This document shows, in pieces, positions 60,493 through 64,000 of a DNA stretch of 64,000 bases (positions within the stretch are counted from its first letter, which is position 1; the number at the start of each line of letters is the position of its first letter). Location: the NCBI GenBank assembly GCA_041390905.1, contig JAWKPA010000015.1, positions 124,001-188,000 on the forward strand. Reading direction: 5' to 3'. Both the position numbers and the translations under genes were made by a program. The notes under the pieces are model-generated. The model saw only the letters and a program-made list of their open reading frames with translations. It ran no database searches and was not told where the DNA came from. The stretch comes from JACKCD01 sp041390905 (GTDB taxonomy: Bacteria; Chloroflexota; Anaerolineae; Promineifilales; Promineifilaceae).

Positions 60493-62090
60493 TTTTGCAG
60501 GTGCTGCGCGGCCGCTGGGATAAGGTCGGCAATTTCGTGCGCCAGGAGGCCAAAACGGCCGTTATTCATCTCCCCCACCAGCCCGTGCAAATATCCACCC
60601 AACACCACCGCCGCATATGGAGCCATCCCCTGCGCCATCAGGCTGGCAATCACCCCCGACAACACATCGCCGGAGCCGCCCACGGCCAGCACCGGCGCGG
60701 CAAATGGCAGCACCGTGGCCTGTCCGTCAGGTGCCGCCACCACCGTGTAGGCTCCTTTTAGCAACACTACATGCCCCCAGCGTTGGGCATAGGTGCGGGC
60801 AAGCTCAATGCGGTCGGCGGCAAACAAGTCGTCGCGGTTCATCCCCGTAAGCCGCGCCATTTCCACTGGGTGCGGGGTAAGAACGGTGTTGGGTGGCAAA
60901 AGCTGCGGCCAGTCGTCGCGCTGCGCCAGCAGGTTCAGCCCGTCGGCATCCACCAGCAGCGGCGGCAGTTGGTCGTGGGCAGCCAGCAGCGTGGTCATAA
61001 ATTCATGGGCCTCGCCCAGGCCGGGGCCAACCAGCAGGGCGTTGTGGTGTTTGATGTCGCGCAGCAGGGCATGGGCAGTGGCGCTGCCCAACTGTTCCTG
61101 ATCTGGCACTGGAGGGTAGGTGGCTTCGGGAAGCTGCCCGGCCAGGGTAGGGCGAATGGCTTGCGGTACGGCCAGTGCCACCAGCCCGGCTCCGGCGCGG
61201 AAGGCACCCAGGGCGGCCAGCAGGGGGGCGCCCCAGTAATGGCTGGAACCGGCGGCGATGAGGACGCGGCCAAAGGTGCCTTTGTGTCCGTCTAACGGCC
61301 GTTTAGGCAATTGTTCACGCTGAGAAACGGCCGTTGCCACCGCCACCGGCAGCGGCTCCGTAACATTCTGGGGGATGCCAATATCCGCCACCACCAATTC
61401 GCCACACGCCGCCGCGCCGGGGAAGATAAAATGCCCCCGCTTGGGGCCAGCAAAGGTCACGGTGACGCTGGCTGGCAGTGCCAATGGGTCCAGCACCCCC
61501 GTGTTGCAGTTTAACCCGCTGGGGCAATCCACAGCGATGATGGGAAGCGCGGCAGACGGCGATTCGCCGAGGGACAATGGGTGCAGGCTTGTGAGTGATC
61601 CGGCTTGGGGCGTGGTGGCTTTTTGTTGCTCGGCCACCCCTTGCTGCACCTGCTGCATCAGCTTGGCAAGTGTGCCGCCAATAGGACGGGAAACGCCGGT
61701 GCCAAGCAGGGCATCTACCAGTATATCGGTCACACGTAGCCGGGTTCGCAGGACGCGGTACCGTTGGTCAAAGTTGGCATCGAGGGTAAACAGCCCCATT
61801 TGCTGGACGGCGGCGAAGTTGGGGTCAGCTTCGGGGTCGCGCATTTTGGTGAGGTAAAAGGCGACGTCGGCTCCGGCCTGGGCCAGGTAGCGACCAGCGA
61901 CCAGCCCATCGCCGCCGTTGTTGCCGGGGCCAATGAGGATGAGTATGGAACGGCCGTTTACCCCATACCGCGCCATAATCGCTTCAGCCACGCTGCGGCC
62001 GGCTGTTTCCATCAACTGGGCATAAGAGACACCCTGGGCATCGGCGGCTTGCTCGGCCGCCACCATCTCGGCTACGCTAAATAGTTTCAA
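60456..62090 (-). CDS. nnr: Bifunctional NAD(P)HX epimerase/ADP-dependent dehydratase
   Basis: 544 residues from the TTG at 62090, which has a GGAG ribosome site and gives the family start K-L-F-S-V-A-E-M; an ATG at 62144 would add 18 residues encoded partly by a hairpin repeat. The N-terminal YjeF domain (G-P-G-N-N-G-G-D-G at ~55) epimerises damaged (R)-NAD(P)HX. The C-terminal ribokinase-like domain (H-K-G-T-F-G-R-V, L-V-G-P-G-L-G, G-S-G-D-V-L-S-G-V-I) dehydrates it with ADP. It contains four palindromes. Confidence 0.9.
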   Translation of the reverse strand: MKLFSVAEMVAAEQAADAQGVSYAQLMETAGRSVAEAIMARYGVNGRSILILIGPGNNGGDGLVAGRYLAQAGADVAFYLTKMRDPEADPNFAAVQQMGLFTLDANFDQRYRVLRTRLRVTDILVDALLGTGVSRPIGGTLAKLMQQVQQGVAEQQKATTPQAGSLTSLHPLSLGESPSAALPIIAVDCPSGLNCNTGVLDPLALPASVTVTFAGPKRGHFIFPGAAACGELVVADIGIPQNVTEPLPVAVATAVSQREQLPKRPLDGHKGTFGRVLIAAGSSHYWGAPLLAALGAFRAGAGLVALAVPQAIRPTLAGQLPEATYPPVPDQEQLGSATAHALLRDIKHHNALLVGPGLGEAHEFMTTLLAAHDQLPPLLVDADGLNLLAQRDDWPQLLPPNTVLTPHPVEMARLTGMNRDDLFAADRIELARTYAQRWGHVVLLKGAYTVVAAPDGQATVLPFAAPVLAVGGSGDVLSGVIASLMAQGMAPYAAVVLGGYLHGLVGEMNNGRFGLLAHEIADLIPAAAQHLQNYASAGSQRRAR

Positions 62091-62131
62091 CCCCTTCTCC
62101 CCGCAGCCGAGCTTTCCCGCGTCAATGGTTA

Positions 62132-62149
62132 CGAGGATGGGCATCCTCG
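62132..62149. repeat. Hairpin CGAGGATG/CATCCTCG (second copy of the 5336 type)
   Basis: A perfect 8-bp stem with a 2-base loop, followed by GGCTAC as at 5354. It lies between the epimerase stop and the nnr start and helps decide that start. Confidence 0.6.
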
Positions 62150-62150
62150 G

Positions 62151-63143
62151 CTACTTAATGAGTTTTTGTTTTAGCAATCCTTCTTGCCAATACCATTCTA
62201 GCGTGGCCCTGGCACCCTGGGCAAATGGGGTGGGGCAAAAACCCAGCTCGCGCTCCGCTTTTTCCGACGACACGCGCCAATCCTGAAAGACATAGTGCGC
62301 TAGATTGCTGGGGTAAAATGGCTCCTGGTGGGTAAAGCGCGACAGCAGCGTCCAGCTATGTGCCAGCAGCAACACGGCGTTGGTGGGAATACTCAAACGC
62401 CAATGATTGATGTGGGCCAAATCACTGACGATGGCGTTGATTTCGTTGTGACTCAATGATTGGCCGCAAATATTATAAACTTCGCCTGGCCGGCCGTGTT
62501 CCAAAGCGCACAAAATGCCCTGCACCACATCTGGCGCAAAAACGGGAAAGGTAATATGTCGGCCGCCGTTGACGCGAATGCGCCAGCCGCGCAGGGGTTC
62601 TTCAAAAAAAAGACGGTTAAAAGCGTAATGTCCCCAAGGGCCATAAAATGCGCCGGGGCGCAGCACGACCACCGGTAAACCACGTTCCCGATGATAGGCC
62701 AGTGCCAGCATTTCGCCTTCCAACTTGGTGCGTTGGTATGGTTCTAGCGGCCGGCAGCGGGTAGTTTCGTTAATGACGCTGTTGGGGGTTTTGCCAATGG
62801 CGGCAATGGTCGAGATATGGATAAAGCGTTTAACGTTGGCAGCCACGGCCGCTTCCAGCACGGCGGCGGTTCCGGCCACATTCACCCGCCAAAAGCTGGG
62901 TGTGTCGCCCCAAAAGCGAAACTGCCCGGCGGCGTGGATCACCTGGTCACACCCCTGACACGCCTCGGCAATTGCCAGCGCGTCGGTAATGTCGTCGGCG
63001 TAGGCAATCTCTACCCCGTGCTGCTGTAAAAAAGTGATGTCGCTGCTGGGACGCACCACGGCACGTAGCTGGTGGCCGTCCGCCAGCAATTGTGGGATGA
63101 GGTTGCGGCCAAGAAAGCCTGTGGCTCCAGTGATAAGTATCAT
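62151..63143 (-). CDS. NAD-dependent epimerase, HpnA/dihydroflavonol reductase-like
   Basis: 330 residues. Rossmann G-A-T-G-F-L-G-R-N (~6), H-I-S-T-I-A-A-I-G (~110) and the Y-Q-R-T-K catalytic pair (~136) define an extended SDR. The pattern, with RPGAFYGP and L-x-H-x-x-x-N, resembles HpnA, a sterol/hopanoid-associated sugar epimerase-like protein, and 3-beta-HSD-like reductases. Substrate unknown. Confidence 0.82.
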   Translation of the reverse strand: MILITGATGFLGRNLIPQLLADGHQLRAVVRPSSDITFLQQHGVEIAYADDITDALAIAEACQGCDQVIHAAGQFRFWGDTPSFWRVNVAGTAAVLEAAVAANVKRFIHISTIAAIGKTPNSVINETTRCRPLEPYQRTKLEGEMLALAYHRERGLPVVVLRPGAFYGPWGHYAFNRLFFEEPLRGWRIRVNGGRHITFPVFAPDVVQGILCALEHGRPGEVYNICGQSLSHNEINAIVSDLAHINHWRLSIPTNAVLLLAHSWTLLSRFTHQEPFYPSNLAHYVFQDWRVSSEKAERELGFCPTPFAQGARATLEWYWQEGLLKQKLIK

Positions 63144-63155
63144 GGGTGGGAGGGG

Positions 63156-63205
63156 GTCATCGGTAATCAGCTATCAGGAGGCACTGATGGCTGATTACCG
63201 ATGAC
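63156..63205. repeat. Perfect 16-bp inverted repeat (GGTAATCAG type)
   Basis: GTCATCGGTAATCAGC at 63156-63171 is mirrored exactly at 63190-63205 with an 18-base loop; a third GACTGATTAC word follows. It is upstream of the epimerase and downstream of the tRNA (minus sense). Confidence 0.8.
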
Positions 63206-63306
63206 TGATTACTGACAACAGGATGAGTCAGCATTATTGATTAGTGACAATATCGAGGGAGTATAAGGGACAAATGTTGAGATTTGTCTTTCGGTTGAGA
63301 AAAGAG

Positions 63307-63379
63307 TACCCCAGGAGGGATTCGAACCCCCAACCACCGGATTAGAAGTCCGATGCTCTATCCCTTGAGCTACTGGGGC
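63307..63379 (-). tRNA. tRNA-Arg (anticodon TCT)
   Basis: A 73-nt cloverleaf on the minus strand: acceptor GCCCCAG pairs with CTGGGGT, D arm GCTC...GAGC, anticodon loop CTTCTAA (anticodon TCT), T arm GGTTCGAATCC. The first pair is G-U rather than G-C. The CCA end is not encoded. It reads AGA, and by wobble AGG, arginine codons. Confidence 0.95.
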
Positions 63380-63418
63380 TAGAAGGTATGGTTATTGTAG
63401 TTGGCAATAAAACGGCCG

Positions 63419-63682
63419 TCAATTGGGGAAATGTTGTCCTCCGGCCGTTGGTGGAAATAAGCTAACCTGGTCGTTATCGTGCAGCATGGCATCAATGTTA
63501 ACCGCTTCACCATTGATTGAAGCAGCATTCAGCGAACCGCTGGGCAACCCTAACGCCTCTACCAGTTGAATGACGCGAGCGCCATCGGGGAGGGTGACGG
63601 AAAAAGGGTGATGGGGCGCACCAACGGCCGTTTCCGGCCGATAGCGGCGCAGCACCCCATATAACTTCACATTAATCTTCAT
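63419..63682 (-). CDS. MoaD/ThiS-like sulfur-carrier protein with internal Gly-Gly
   Basis: 87 residues in the ubiquitin-like beta-grasp fold (V-K-L-Y-G-V-L-R-R-Y, D-x-V-S-L-F-P-P). MoaD/ThiS proteins end in G-G, which is adenylated and thiocarboxylated to donate sulfur. Here G-G (residues ~81-82) is followed by Q-H-F-P-N, so it would need trimming, as some MoaD-like proteins are, or would work otherwise. The start at 63682 overlaps the end of the upstream gene by 11 bases. Confidence 0.75.
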   Translation of the reverse strand: MKINVKLYGVLRRYRPETAVGAPHHPFSVTLPDGARVIQLVEALGLPSGSLNAASINGEAVNIDAMLHDNDQVSLFPPTAGGQHFPN

Positions 63683-64000
63683 CAGGTACCGGCCGAATGC
63701 CCTGGTAAACACGCGGGCCGCCCAGCGTCCGCAGTATCACCGTTGGCGACCGCTGCACCCGCTTGGCAATCTCACGCGCCGTCATCGGTTGGTTGGCGTT
63801 TGCCAACAGCACGCAAAACGCCGCGTCCACCAGCGACGTGCGCGTGGCGAAATCAGGCGGCATTTGGTTAAAGTAGCTCTGGATCAGATATTGGAACCCA
63901 TCAACCTGGCGCACTTCGCCTGTTTGTGGGTCAACCAGATCAACCTCTTCAATATCAGAAGATGGAATAATATCTTCACCAATGTTCAACCGCGTTTGTA
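63672..64000 (-). CDS. Partial winged-helix protein
   Basis: About 109 readable residues; the frame stays open past the window edge, so the N-terminus is missing. The C-terminal part (LVDAAFCVLLANANQPMTAREIAKRVQRSP-TVILRTLGG) is a helix-turn-helix/winged-helix of the type seen in DNA-binding and R-M controller-like proteins. It is followed by a 4-residue acidic end (PDED). It probably regulates or acts with the MoaD-like gene. Confidence 0.6.
   Translation of the reverse strand, partial: QTRLNIGEDIIPSSDIEEVDLVDPQTGEVRQVDGFQYLIQSYFNQMPPDFATRTSLVDAAFCVLLANANQPMTAREIAKRVQRSPTVILRTLGGPRVYQGIRPVPDED

Larger units (their letters stand above)
719..63633. repeat. Dispersed palindrome AACGGCCGTT (about 75 copies)
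   Basis: The 8-base palindrome ACGGCCGT, usually extended to AACGGCCGTT and about 20 times to AAACGGCCGTTT, recurs about 75 times by eye. Examples start at 719, 3850, 4122, 10697, 20014, 28359, 34449, 45936, 50686, 53898, 57200 and 61326. Chance would give about one copy. Most copies lie inside genes on both strands, read as Asn-Gly-Arg, Thr-Ala-Val or Arg-Pro-Phe/Leu, which is why unrelated proteins here share 'NGRF', 'ETAV' and 'KRPF'. No fixed spacing or protein family is involved. Long empty stretches are 34459-42660, 45946-50685, 53908-56957 and 17717-19806. Function unknown; it resembles HIP1 of cyanobacteria in distribution. Confidence 0.9.

Overview
The window looks like a chromosomal segment from a Chloroflexota bacterium, probably Anaerolineae-like. 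This is inferred from overall gene style: VWA/glutaminase-like membrane proteins, VPS10/BNR 'glycosyl hydrolase' proteins, CocE hydrolases, Uma2 nucleases, threonine/proline-rich lipoproteins, and many short-word palindromic intergenic repeats. There is no rRNA or ribosomal protein to fix the taxonomy. Most of the window is GC-rich. A clearly AT-richer block covers roughly 34.5-49.3 kb, and two smaller ones cover the restriction-modification loci.

Layout. 0-5.3 kb: a membrane sensor kinase-like protein without the usual phospho-acceptor His, then a large double-VWA membrane protein. 5.4-9.8 kb (minus): a small-molecule oxidation operon (SDR, GMC oxidoreductase, ACT-domain protein, DAO-family FAD oxidoreductase), which suggests choline- or sarcosine-type amine catabolism. 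9.85-17.8 kb: Uma2 nuclease, CocE hydrolase, a brnT/brnA toxin-antitoxin pair beside a remnant copy of the CocE 5' end, a truncated GxxExxY gene between 29-bp inverted repeats, and a giant VPS10/BNR protein. 18.2-19.8 kb: a type II R-M locus (C5 methyltransferase + HNH). 19.8-23.2 kb: three RNA-modification genes (ArmA/Rmt-like 16S rRNA methyltransferase, variant tRNA-guanine transglycosylase, RsmF-like m5C methyltransferase). 23.3-46.3 kb (minus): a Wzx/Wzy-type capsule or exopolysaccharide operon, including a WecA-WbpM fusion protein, seven or eight glycosyltransferases, a carbamoyltransferase and AsnB. 46.6-49.2 kb: an SGNH + MBOAT O-acylation pair. 49.3-54.2 kb: a DegT aminotransferase and three complex I/Mrp-like membrane proteins. 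54.2-56.6 kb: a second R-M locus whose C5 methyltransferase is circularly permuted. 56.8-64 kb: lipoprotein, alcohol dehydrogenase, AFG1/ZapE-like ATPase, NAD(P)HX repair enzyme, HpnA-like epimerase, tRNA-Arg(TCT), MoaD/ThiS-like protein and a partial winged-helix gene.

The most striking signal is the palindrome AACGGCCGTT (core ACGGCCGT). By eye it occurs about 75 times, mostly inside genes and read in all three frames (N-G-R, T-A-V, R-P-F/L). It behaves like the cyanobacterial HIP1 octamer. It is missing from the AT-rich polysaccharide block and from both R-M loci, so its absence appears to mark acquired DNA. A second layer consists of several families of intergenic hairpins built from repeated short words (ATTGGAG, ACAGGATT, CACAGAG, GGCGCAAA and others). 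Some have entered coding sequence.
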